Positions 19,001-28,364 of a stretch of DNA of 58,910 nt are shown piece by piece. The DNA comes from Streptomyces thinghirensis (lineage in GTDB: Bacteria; Actinomycetota; Actinomycetia; Streptomycetales; Streptomycetaceae). The position numbers and the translations under genes were made by a program. Under the pieces are notes generated by a model. The model saw only the letters and a list, made by a program, of their open reading frames with translations. It searched no databases and was not told the origin of the DNA. The stretch lies in the NCBI GenBank assembly GCA_021502835.1, contig JAKFGP010000037.1:1-58910 (forward strand), read 5' to 3'. Within the stretch, counting starts at the first letter, position 1. Every line of letters begins with the position of its first letter.

Positions 19001-20196
19001 TCAGCCCTCGATCTGCGAAGAACCGCTGGTGGAAGCCGTCTGCTGGATTTGCCATTCGGATTTCAGCTCCGCATATCCGGGCTTGATCACGTCGTGATCC
19101 GCTGGCCGGTCGTTCATACGAAGGAATGAACCACTGATTTCATCACGCATTGACGGAGAACCACTGCATGTCGTCCGAGCGTGTAACCGAGCGCGTCGAC
19201 AAGGTGCTCGAATCCCGGCTCATGCCGGTGTGCGGCATCCAGCCGGTTGTCCGTTGTTGACGGGTGGTACGGAAGTGCAGTCGGCGCAGCAGTCCGATCG
19301 GGTGCTCGGCGTCAGGAGTCCGCCGCGCCGATCTGGAGGGGTTGGAGCTGGGACACAGCTCTCCAGGCGATGTCCGCGTGTCCCCGGACGTACGAGGCGA
19401 GCCGCCCGAGCTTGACCATGCCGTCCTCGTGAGGACCTGGATGTCGTCGATGATGCGCACACCGAGCCGAACCAGTCGGCGCCACATCACTGCAGGTTAC
19501 CTGCCAGATGGACGGCAGCCCGAGAGGCCTCCCGGCGTGGATCCTGATCAGTCGGTTGTTCTCCCGCTTGAGGTACTCGAAGGCGTCCAGGTGCCGAGGT
19601 GGGCGGGTACCCGGCCTCGGCGCCCGCGATGTCGAAGCCGACGACGCCGAGGTCGCGGTGGCGGTTGGCCAGCTCGGCGATCTCCAGGGCGCGGGCGGCG
19701 TGCCGCATGGCGGTGAGCAGGCGCCGACGCGGATGCGGTGGCCGCCCGCCCGCCGCGCCGCTCGCCCTCCCGGAAGCCCTCGTTGACAGGCCTCGACGAC
19801 CTCTTCGAGCTGAGCCCGCCCTCAGGTGCTGCTCGGGGGCGTACCGCACCTCGGCGTAGACGACGCCGTCCTCGGCGGGTCCTCGGCGCACTCGGCGGCG
19901 ACCCGGACCAGGGCGTCGCGGGTCTGCATGAGCGCCGACGGTGTGCGGAAGGTCTCCGGGGTAACGCTCAGCGACCCGGAGTCGGCGGCCTGGTGGAACC
20001 AGGCGCCGAGCCGAGTCGGCGTCGGTCTCGGGGAGTGCCGAGTAGCCGGTCGCGCCGGGCGAGTTCGGCGACCGTGCCGGGACGCAGCCCGCCGTCGAGA
20101 TGGTCGTCGCAGCAGAACCTTCGGCGCCCGGCGGATCTGGTCCGGCGTCAGGTCTTCGCGGTGGTCTTCTGCGGTGCTCTGCTCGTCATTCCGCAC
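19001..20196 (-). CDS. add: adenosine deaminase
   Basis: Deaminates (deoxy)adenosine to (deoxy)inosine, feeding PNP. It is a Zn-dependent amidohydrolase of about 398 aa. Reconstructed blocks in order: LTPDQIRRAPKVLL with the start of the zinc-binding HxHLDG segment; SLGAWFHQAADSGSL; MQTRDALVRVAAECAED; GVVYAEVRYAPEQH; LGVVGFDIAGAEAGYP; the GxHAGE region near 19520; GVRIIDDIQV; CPSSN; and AEHPIGLLRRLHFRTT. The C-terminus DVIKPGYAELKSEWQIQQTA is recovered past several frame breaks, giving a stop at 19001-19003. At least eight breaks occur. A damaged copy of the nucleoside palindrome lies 8-22 bases upstream of the start. Confidence 0.82.
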
Positions 20197-20203
20197 TCTA
20201 ACT

Positions 20204-20218
20204 CCTACAGCGCGTAGA
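20204..20218 (-). promoter_or_regulatory. imperfect nucleoside-regulon palindrome before add
   Basis: The sequence CCTACAGCGCGTAGA differs from the palindrome by one inserted A. Removing it gives CCTACGCGCGTAGA, a 13-of-14 match. Single-base insertions are frequent in this sequence, so this may be a sixth functional site read with an error. Confidence 0.45.
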
Positions 20219-20346
20219 ACGCAAGGGTAGAGCTACACGGACACGGAATGCGGACCGGATACGGGGAACGCGGTGTACGTGCTCGTCGGTATGTAACGGT
20301 GACTGCGATGACGGGTGGCGTACACGGTCTTCTGGAATGTTCTGCC

Positions 20347-21123
20347 ATGGCACAGCAAGCGACGCCGGTCCGCCAGGCCCGGCTGGAAGCGAGCAGCTGC
20401 TCGGTCGCGGAGGGGACGGCGGTGAGCGGGTGGTGCTGCTGCTCCCCGGCGGCGACGAGGTGTCCAGCCGCAAGCCGTCTCCGCTGCTGGCGGCCGCGTC
20501 CATGCGCGCGTTGGGGCGCCGGCTCGCGCGCGCCTGCGGGACAAGGACGGGGGCCTATAGCCGCCACGTCGTGCACTACCGCTACCAGGGGTGGAACGGC
20601 GCCGAGGCGCACCTCGCCCGGGACGCCGACTGGGCCGCCGACGAGGCCGTGCGGCTCTACGGCGACGTACCCGTCTACCTGGTCGGCATCGACATGGGCG
20701 GGCGGGCCGCTGCGCGCCGCCGAGACACGGGCCGTCAACTCGGCACTGGCGATCGCCCCTTGGCTACCCGACGAGGACGTGGCCGCCCCACCCGGGAACC
20801 GATGGAAGCGGCTCGCCGGGCGCCAGGTTCTGATCGTGCATGGCACGAACGACGGAAGCGCAGCGACCCGGAGCCTATCGTTCGGCTGGCCTCCCGGGCG
20901 AAGAAGACGGCGAACCGGTGCGGTGTGCCGGTTCCGGAAGTGCACCTCCGACGGCCACGGCGCGGCACTACCGGGATGAAGTCGCCGCGCTCACCGAGGA
21001 CTTCGTGATGGGCGTGCTGTTCGGGCACTCGTTCTCGCGGCCGGTGGAGGACGCGCTGGCCGCTCCCCGCCGCTGGGGCTGCGGATGCCGTTGGTGTGGG
21101 GTTCGAAGTCGCTACGGCGGTAG
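20347..21123 (+). CDS. alpha/beta-hydrolase family protein
   Basis: Protein of about 255 aa. Blocks visible after frame repair: ERVVLLLPGGDEVSSRKPSPL (oxyanion strand), the nucleophile elbow YLVGIDMGGRAALR, the acid-strand region GRQVLIVHGTND, and the histidine in SDGHG. The nucleophile position is Asp (GxDxG) rather than Ser or Cys. The ending is LGLRMPLVWGSKSLRR. Breaks occur near 20440, 20530, 20710, 20790, 20860 and 20940. Substrate unknown. It is divergent from add. Confidence 0.6.
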
Positions 21124-22163
21124 GGACGGGTGGCGGTGGGGCTCCGCGCCGACGGTGGGAGTCGGGGCCGGGTGGGCCGGGTCGGGACGGGGCGGGTAGG
21201 CCGGGTCAGGACGGGAGCCAGGTGGCCCCTCCTCGACGGCAGGGAACTTCTTGAACGCGGCCACCGGGGGCGTGTCCGTGCGCCCGCCAGCCAGGCCACG
21301 CCGATCTCGCGGGCCGCGCGCGGGCCGTGACCGTCAGCTCGACCACGCCGGGGCGGGGCACGGCGGGCGGCGGCGGCGAGGGCGACCCCGAGGCCCGCCG
21401 CGACCAGGCCGCGCAGCGTCCGCCTCACCTCCCCCTCGAAGGCCACCCTGGGCCGGAAACCGGCCTCCTTGCACAGGTCGTCGGTGATGCGGCGCAGGCC
21501 CGTAGCCGGGCTCCAGGGTCACGAAGGCCTCGTCGGCGGCCTCGGCGAGGCCGGATGCGCCTAGCGGCCGGCCGGGGTGGTCGGCCGGGACCGCCAGGCG
21601 CAGCTTCTGCTCATCGAGGCGGCGGGCGACGAGGTCGGGGGCGATCTGGGACCGGGGAGGTCAGGCAGAGGTCCAGCTCGCCCGCGCGCAGGCGCCTCCA
21701 GCATGGCCTCGCCGTAGTTCTGGACGGGGCTGAAGCGGACGCGGGGGTGGTCGGCGCGGAAGGCGTGCGGCAGGCCGGGGACGGTCTCGGCGCCCATGGT
21801 GTGCAGGAAGCCGAAGGCGACCTTGCCGGTGGCCGGGTCGGCGTCCGCGCGGACCTCGTCGGCGGCGCGCTCGACCTCGGCGAGGGCGCGTTCGACGGAG
21901 CCGAGGAAGGTGCGTCCGGCGACGGTCAGCGCGAGGGTGCGGCCGCGGCGCACGAACAGGTCGACGCCGAGGTCCGCTTCGAGGCGGACGAGGGCGCGGG
22001 AAGGGTCGACTGGGGGACGTTCATCTCCTGGGCGGCCCGGGTGACGTGCTCGGTGCGGGCGACGCCGGCGGAGTGCGCGAGGCGGGGCGCGAGCAGCGCG
22101 ACGATGTCTTCTGTGTCACCGGAAGGTGACAGGCGGGCCTGTGAGCTTTGCTGATGCACCATG
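21112..22163 (-). CDS. LysR-family transcriptional regulator
   Basis: About 330 aa. The N-terminal winged helix reads RTEHVTRAAQEMNVPQSTLS and, after a break near 22010, LVRLEADLGVDLFVRRGRTLALT. The effector domain includes GKVAFGFLHTMGAETVPGLP, VQNYGEAMLE, DEAFVTLEPGYG and FEGEVRRTLRGLVAAGLGVAL. Breaks occur near 21715, 21660, 21560, 21505, 21425, 21390 and 21255. The C-terminus after AAFKKF is unclear: one frame stops at 21112, the other runs further, so the end is approximate. ATG 22163 (MVHQQSSQARLSPSG) is chosen by similarity to Streptomyces homologues. It is divergent from an MFS exporter and probably controls it. Confidence 0.75.
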
Positions 22164-22181
22164 GGAACGATTATGGCCATT

Positions 22182-22194
22182 CCATGCATTGGAC
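22182..22194. promoter_or_regulatory. LysR-type palindromic site between regulator and exporter
   Basis: TCCATGCATTGGA is an imperfect dyad (TCCA-N5-TGGA), close in form to the T-N11-A boxes bound by LysR proteins. It lies 19 bases upstream of the LysR start and 32 bases before the MFS start. Confidence 0.55.
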
Positions 22195-22225
22195 GGATGA
22201 GTGACGCTCTCCGTACCGTCGCAGC

Positions 22226-23528
22226 ATGACTCCCGCCGATACCGGGGCGTCCACCACCGTGGGCGCCGCTGCATCCGTCTCCTCCTCCGACGCCCCCGAC
22301 GCCCGCGACTCGCGTATGGCCCCCGGCGGGTCGGCTACCGCCGGATGGGCCTCGCCCTGTTCCTGGCGGGCGTCGCGACCTTCGCGCTCCTCTACTCCAC
22401 CCAGGCCCTGCTGCCGCTCATCTCCGGCGACATGGGCGTCACCGCGAGCGACGCGAGCTGGACGGTGGCCGCCGCGACCGGCGGTCTCGCGGTGTTCGTG
22501 CTGCCGATGAGCGCGCTGTCGGGCGCTTCGGACGGCGTACAGTCACGGCGGCGTCGCTGGCGGTCGCGGTGACCGTCGGACTGCTGGTCCCCTTCGCCCC
22601 GTCTCTGCCGGCGCTGGTCGCGCTGCGCGCGGTGCAGGGCGCGGCGCTGGCCGGACTGCCGGCCTCGGCGACGGCGTACCTGGCGGAGGAGGTCACCCCG
22701 CGCGCTGGTCGCCGCGATCGGCCTGTTCGTGGCGGGCAGCAGCGTGGGCGGGATGAGCAGAGCCGGGTCATCACCGGCTGGGTGGCCCAGGAGTGGGGCT
22801 GGCGGATCGCCGTCGGCGTGGTCGGGGCCCTGGCGGTGGCGTGCGCGGTGGCCTTCCGGCTGCTGCTGCCGGCGCCGAAGCACTTCACGCCGGGCTCGCT
22901 GCGCCGCGCGTCCTGGCCCGCACGGTCCGCGACCACCTCGCCAACCCGCTGCTGCCGCCGCCTGTACGCGATCGGCGCGCTGTTCATGACGGTCTTCGGC
23001 GGCGTCTACACGGTGATCGGCTACCGCCTGGCGGAGCCCCGTTCTCGCTTCCGCAGGGCCTGATCGGCTCGATCTTCCTGGTCTACCTGGTGGGCTGGTC
23101 TCGGCGTCGACGGCGGGCCGGCTGGTGGGCCGCCTCGGCCGCCGCGGGGCGCTGTACCTGGGCGGCGGCACGACGGCGGCGGGCCTGCTGCTGTCCTCGC
23201 CCCCTCCCTGCCGCTGGTCCTGCTGGGCCTGGTGCTGATCACGGCGGGCTTCTTCGCCAGGCACGCGGTGGCGTCCTCGGCGGTCGGCAAGACGGCCACG
23301 CACGGCCGCGCCCAGGCCTCGGCGCTGTACCAGTCCGCCTACTACGTCGGCTCCAGCGCGGGCAGCACGGTCGGCGCGGTGGCCTTCACTCCGGCGGCTG
23401 GGCCGGCGCGGTCGGCGTCGGGCTGCTGGCGGTGGCCGGTGTCGTGGCGATCACGGTGCTCGGCTCCCTGGCGCGCGCCGGCAGGCCTGCAGAGCACGTC
23501 GGTGCAGGTCTTCGGCCTCACTCGCTGA
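22226..23528 (+). CDS. MFS transporter
   Basis: Twelve-helix major facilitator of about 430 aa. Helix 1 is GLALFLAGVATFALLYSTQALLPL (given only as a span start), followed by SWTVAAATGGLAVFVLPMSA. After a break near 22540, LVALRAVQGAALAGLPASATAYLAEE holds the motif-B-like arginine of the exporter class. Later segments include FGGVYTVIGYRLAE, LVLLGLVLITAGFF and SALYQSAYYVGSSAGSTVGA. It resembles the CynX/NimT and drug-exporter branch. Breaks occur near 22330, 22540, 22705, 22755, 22905, 22965, 23035, 23100, 23200 and 23395, so the C-terminus is approximate. It is divergently linked to a LysR regulator. Confidence 0.75.
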
Positions 23529-23632
23529 CCTGCGCCTTTCTTGACTGCACAGGCCGTTCTCGGAATCCTGCGGTAGCTTCCGAAGTGCAGCGCGAGGACG
23601 CGCACGAAGGACGCCACAGGGGTGGGTGGACG

Positions 23633-24644
23633 ATGACCAACGGCACCGTGACGACGGAGCTGGACTCCGCTGGACAAGCACCGGGTCGAGCTGACGGGGT
23701 ACTGCTACCGGATGCTCGGCTCCTCCTTCGAGGCCGAGGACGCGGTCCAGGACACCCTGGTCCGCGCCTGGCGGAGACTACGACAAGTTCGAGGGGCGCT
23801 CCAGCCTCCGTTCCTGGCTCTACCCGCATCGCGACCAACGTCTGCCTGGACGTGCTGACCGCGGGCAACAAGCGGGCCCGCCCGATGGACCTGACGGACT
23901 CCACGCCGCTCGCCCAGGCCGCCCTGTCCCCCCGCCCGGACCACACCTGGCTGGAGCCGATGCCGGGACGCCCGCGTACTGCCCTCGACCGCCGACCCGG
24001 CCGAGGCCGCGGTCGCCAAGGGAGTCCGTGCGGCTCGCCTTCATGGCCGCCCTGCAGCAGCTGCCGCCCAAGCAGCGGGCGGTGCTGATCCTTCGCGAGG
24101 TGCTGGCCTGGAAGGCGAGCGAGGTCGCCGAGCTGCTCGGCACGACGGTCGCGTCCGTCAACAGCGCCCTGCAGCGCGCCCGCGCGACCCTCGCCGAGCG
24201 GGCGGACCAAGGGGACGGCGCGGCGGTCTCCGACCCCCTGGACGAGGAGCAGCGGAAGCTCCTCGACCGCTACGTCGCGGCCTTCGAGGGCTACGACATG
24301 ACGGCGCTGACGGCGCTGCTGCACGAGGACGCCGTCAGTGACGATGCCGCCGTTCGACCTGTGGCTGTCGGGTTCGGCGGACATCACCGGCTTGCATGAC
24401 GACCCTCGGCGCCGCGTGCGCGAACTCGCGGCTGGTGCCGGTCGAGGCCAACGGGCTGCCGGCCTTCGCGCACTACAAGCCGGACGAGGAGGCGGGCGGC
24501 TTCGCGCCGTGGGCGGTCCAGGTGCTGGAGATCTCAGACGGCCGCATCACCGGGTTCCACTGCTTCCTGGACACCCAAGCGGTGGTTCCCGCTAGTTCGA
24601 CCTGCCGCTCCGTCTTCGAAGCGGAGACCGACGAGGTCCAGTAG
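23633..24644 (+). CDS. ECF sigma factor with C-terminal SnoaL-like domain
   Basis: Sigma-70 family protein of about 335 aa. Region 2 appears in pieces ([42 protein letters not shown]); region 4 is [20 protein letters not shown] and then [20 protein letters not shown]. The last 110 residues ([21 protein letters not shown] ... [10 protein letters not shown]) form a SnoaL-like module typical of the large TIGR02960-type ECF group. Breaks occur near 23668, 23775, 23822, 23970, 24025, 24350, 24395 and 24585. No anti-sigma gene is adjacent. Its 3' end overlaps a convergent STAS gene by about 110 bases. Confidence 0.75.
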
Positions 24645-24925
24645 TCCGTGCAGGGCGGGGTCGGGGTCGCGCAGCCGGATCCGGCCCCCGGCCCCGCCGG
24701 GCGGTGAGCTCCAGGCGGGCCAGCAGGTCGACGACGGCGGAGCCCCGGCGGTCCCAGCCCGCCGACGTCACAAACGACCACCCCGGCCCGGGTGGTTTCC
24801 AGCAGCGCGCGCACCTCGTCGCATAGCCGGGGCGTCTCCCCTCGGGAGACAGGCCCCGGCAGCACGAGTACGGCGGGTGTCACGGCGTCCACGTGCGGTA
24901 GACCCGGCGCGGGCCGGGAACTCAT
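24534..24925 (-). CDS. STAS-domain protein (anti-sigma antagonist-like)
   Basis: About 130 aa. AVLVLPGPVSRGETPRLCDEV is followed by TRAGVVVCDVGGLGPPG and, after a break near 24755, VVDLLARLELTARR and [20 protein letters not shown]. This alternation matches the STAS fold of SpoIIAA-like proteins, with GLGPPG at the position of the phosphorylated-serine loop but without an obvious Ser. The reconstructed stop at 24534 places its end inside the convergent ECF sigma gene. Whether it interacts with that sigma system is unknown. Confidence 0.6.
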
Positions 24926-25055
24926 CGGTGCCCGCGATCAGAGATCACATTGACGTGCGCACACCCTCCCCGGAGGGGTCTGCTGTATGCCCCACACACC
25001 CCCCTCCCGCCGTCGTGCCGTCCGATGTCCCGCTTCCGGCCGAGGGGACGTCGCC

Positions 25056-25980
25056 GTGCAGGGGGTACTGACCGGCTTCGCGGTGATCGCGGTCGTCATC
25101 GCCGTCGGCTATGTGCTGGGCCTGCGCGGCCACCTCGGCCCGCAGGGCCGCGAGGTCCCGACCAAGCTCGCCTTCCACGTGGCCTCCCCCGCCCTACTGT
25201 TCACCACGCTGGCGACGGCCGACCTGTCGGTGGTCTTCTCCAGCCGGCTGCTGGTCACGGCGCTGTCGACGGTGGCGGTGGCGGGGGTCTTCGTCGCGGT
25301 GGGTGTGTCGTACGGGGCTGGGGCGTGGGCCGTACGACGGTCGGCGCGCTGTGCTCCGGCTACGTGAACGCCGGCAACCTCGGCATCCCGATCGCCGTGT
25401 ACGTGCTGGGCGACGCCTCGCTGGTGGCGCCGGTGCTGCTGTTCCAGCTGGTGCTGGTGACGCCGGTGGCGGTGACGATCCTCGACTTGTCGGGCGGGGG
25501 CGGGAAGGGCCCGCTGTGGCGGCGGCTGCTGACACCGATCCGCAACCCGATAGCGCTGGGCTCGCTCGCCGGGGTCGCGGTCGCCGCGAGCGGGCTGCGG
25601 GTACCGGGGCCGGTGATGGACCCGCTGACCCTGATCGGCAACATGTCCGTCCCGGCGGTTCTGCTGGCCTTCGGCATCGGCCTGTGCGGGTCCACGATGC
25701 CGCTGCGGGGGCGTGGAACGGCGGCCCGTGCTGCTCGCGGTGGCGCTGAAGACACTGGGCCAGCCCGCGGTGGCCTGGGCGCTGGCGTACGGCGTGTTCG
25801 GGCTGCGGGGCGCGCACCTGCTCGACGTGGTGGTGACGTCGGCGCTGCCCGCGGCGCAGAACCTGTACACGTACGCGTCGACCTACGGGGTGGGCGAGCG
25901 GCTGGCGCGGGACGCGATTCTGGTGTCGACGGTGGTTTTCGGTGCCGGTGTTGGTGGGGGTGGCGGCGGTTCTGGGGTGA
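25056..25980 (+). CDS. AEC-family (auxin efflux carrier-like) transporter
   Basis: About 307 aa with ten hydrophobic segments in two halves. Segments include GVLTGFAVIAVVIAVGYVLG, LAFHVASPALLFTTLATADL, SGYVNAGNLGIPIAVYVLGD (the conserved N-x-G-N-x-G motif of the family) and LIGNMSVPAVLLAFGIGLCG; the second half ends AQNLYTYASTYGVGERLARD. Members export or import small organic acids; the substrate is unknown. Breaks occur near 25322, 25715 and 25942. GTG 25056 matches the family start. Its stop lies 2 bases from the convergent Uma2 gene. Confidence 0.75.
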
Positions 25981-25981
25981 G

Positions 25982-26570
25982 TCAGGAGGCGGGGAACTCG
26001 CCCGTGTCGAGGTTCAGGTCGAAGGGTGCGGGAAGTTCGAGAGGTTCGCCGAACTTGGCAGTGCTCAGAACTCGGTATACGTCAGCCTTCGGTTCACCGT
26101 AGAGCGTCGCCGTGGGGCCGCTGGGAGCCAGCGGTCCACCAGGAGATAGAGCGGGATGCCCGCAGTGGCATAGGCGGCGGGCTTGGTGATGCGGTCGTGA
26201 CGGGCGTTGGACCGGGAAGTGACCTCGACGACGAGTTCTGCGACGGCGCCGGGGATGTGGCTGTCCTCTCCGCCCCACTCGTCATCGATCGGTGTCACCA
26301 GAAGGTCCGGGATGAGCATCCCCAGCCGGGAAGGCACAGCGATGGCCAAAGTCTGGAAAATCGCCCAGTCCTCGGGAATCGCTGAGTAGAGACGGCGCTG
26401 AATGCGATCCGCGATCACATTGTGGCGATACGCCGGAGTGGGTGACACGGTGATGATCCCCTCGATGATCTCCCACCTTGCTGCCCTCGGGCCACTCCAT
26501 CTCCCTCCCAGAACCGGACGAGCTCGTCCCAGCTCTGCTCGGGATCATGGCTGACGGTGAGTGCGCTCAT
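25982..26570 (-). CDS. Uma2-family (DUF820) putative endonuclease
   Basis: About 195 aa, PD-(D/E)XK nuclease-like fold. Segments: MSALTVSHDPEQSWDELVRF; after a break near 26500, EWPEGSKV and IITVSPTPAYRHNVIADRIQ; the active-site strand GMLIPDLLVTPIDDE; and VVEVTSRSNARHDRITKPAA with the E-x-(S/K) element. After a break near 26120 it ends FDLNLDTGEFPAS. These genes are abundant in Streptomyces and cyanobacteria, with no established role. Confidence 0.8.
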
Positions 26571-26667
26571 GGCGGTTCTCCCTATCGGTGCGTCACCGAT
26601 CCCAGCATGCCGAACGGGACCGGCAGAGGTCTACCGGTCCCGTTCACCTGAATGGGGAAAGCGCAGG

Positions 26668-27954
26668 TCAGGCGATACGTTCCAGCACCACCGGCGAGGC
26701 GGAGAAGTCCGTGCCCGCCGGGGCGGCGTCGTAGGAGCCCTCCACAGCCGCGAGGGCGTACTCGAAGCGGTCCGGGGTGTCGGTGTGGAGGGTCGGGAGG
26801 GGCTGGCCCTCGGTGACCGTGTCGCCGGGCCTGGCGTGGAGTTCGACGCCCGCGGCCGCCTGCACCGGGTCCTCCTTGCGGGCGCGGCCCGCGCCCAGGC
26901 GCCAGGCGGCGACGCCGATGGCGTAGGCGTCGAAGGCGGGTCAGGACGCCGGAGGCGCCCGCCTTGATCACGTGCTGCTCCTTCGACGTGGGCAGGGCCG
27001 CGTCCGGGTCGCCGCCCTGGGCCGCGATCATGCGGCGCCAGACGTCCATCGCGGAGCCGTCGGCGAGGGCCTTCGCCGGGTCGGCGTCGGGCAGGCCCGC
27101 CGCGTCGAGCATCTCGCGGGCCAGGGCGAGGGTCAGCTCGACCACGTCCGGAGGGGCCGCCGCCGGCCAGGACCTCGACCGACTCGCGGACCTCCAGGGC
27201 GTTGCCGCGGTGCAGCCGAGGGCGTCGCCATGTCCGTGAGGAGCGCGACCGTCCTCACGCCGTGGTCGGTGCCGAGGCCGACCATCGTCGAGGCCAGCTC
27301 GCGGGCGTCCTCGATGGTCTTCATGAAGGCACCCGAGCCCACCTTCACGTCCAGGACCAGGAGCCCGGTGCCTCGGCGATCTTCTTGGACATGATGGAGG
27401 AGGCGATGAGCGGGATCGCCTCGACCGTGCCGGTGACGTCCCGGAGGGCGTACAGCTTCTTGTCGGCGGGGGCGAGGCCGTCGCCCGCCGCGCAGATCAC
27501 CGCGCCGGTGCCCTCCGGGACGTTCAGCATCTCCTCGTTGGACGGGAGGGCGCGCCAGCCGGGATGGACTCCAGCTTGTCCAGGGTGCCGCCGGTGTGGC
27601 CGAGGCCCCGGCCCGGGGGAGCTGGGGACGGCCGCGCCGCAGGCCGCCACCAGGGGCGCCAGCGGCAGCGGTGATCTTTAGCCGACGCCGCCCGTGGAGT
27701 GCTTGTCGGCGGTCGGGCGGGACAGGGACGAGAAGTCCATGCGCTCGCCGGAGGCGGTATCATCGCGGCGGTCCAGCGGGCGATCTCGCCGCCAGTTCAT
27801 GCCGTTGAGCAGGATCGCCATCGCGAGCGACGACATCTGCTGCGTCGGCCACCTCGCCGCGCGTGTAGGCGTCGATGACCCAGTCGATCTGCTCGGCACT
27901 GAGTTCGCCGCGGTCCCGCTTGGTGCGGATGACGGAGATGACGTCCATGGCCAT
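26668..27954 (-). CDS. deoA: thymidine/pyrimidine-nucleoside phosphorylase
   Basis: Phosphorolysis of thymidine and deoxyuridine to base and deoxyribose-1-phosphate. About 425 aa, NP-II class. Visible blocks: [40 protein letters not shown] and TGGVG (the family signature), [65 protein letters not shown], and the C-terminal barrel-sandwich [20 protein letters not shown]. Breaks lie near 27870, 27805, 27685, 27620, 27565, 27370, 27225, 27160, 26945 and 26880. The start (ATG 27954 or 27948) lies 14 bases after cdd. Last gene of the nucleoside transporter operon. Confidence 0.88.
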
Positions 27955-27968
27955 GAAGGCTCGCTTTC

Positions 27969-28364
27969 TTACGTGGTGAGGTGGTCGGGGCCGAAGCGCC
28001 TGCGGGAGACATCTCCGAGAGGGGGACGATTCCCGCCGGGGTCTCCAGCAGCAGTTCCGGGCCGCCGAACTTCGTACAGCAGCTGCCGGCAGCTGCCGCC
28101 ACGGCACGAGGACCTCGCCGTGGCCGTCGACGCAGACGAAGTGCGTCAGCCGGCCGCCGCCGGTGACCTGGAGCTGGAGACGAGCCCACACTCGGCGCAC
28201 AGGCCGATGCCGTAGCTGGCGTTCTCCACGTTGCAGCCGGTGACGGTGCGGCCGTCGTCGACCAGGGCGGCCGCGCCGACGGCGTAGCCGGAGTACGGGG
28301 CGTAGGCCCGGGCCATCGCCTCGCGGGCCGCCGTGCGCAGCGCGCCCCAGTCGACGTCGGTCAC
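27969..28364 (-). CDS. cdd: cytidine deaminase
   Basis: Zn-dependent deamination of (deoxy)cytidine to (deoxy)uridine. About 131 aa, the homotetramer-type length. The N-terminus MTDVDWGALRTAAREAMARA leads to YAPYSGYAVGAAALVDDG. The zinc ligands appear in ENASYGIGLCAECGL (the catalytic Glu follows the first Cys) and in VPCGRCRQ, recovered after frame repair near 28100. The stop at 27969-27971 follows the ending FGPDHLTT. The GTG start overlaps the permease stop (GTGA), so translation is coupled to the transporter genes. Confidence 0.88.

Noticed and set aside
19001..19156. A 50-codon minus-strand ORF (MRDEISGSFLRMNDRPADHD...) looked like a possible RiPP precursor in an AT-richer patch.
   Set aside because: Its sequence is the C-terminal end of adenosine deaminase (DVIKPGYAELKSEW) after a frameshift; the start Met is internal.
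27850..27870. cgccgcgcgtgtaggcg inside deoA considered as another palindrome copy.
   Set aside because: It is intragenic, lacks dyad symmetry and encodes conserved residues RGEVAD.
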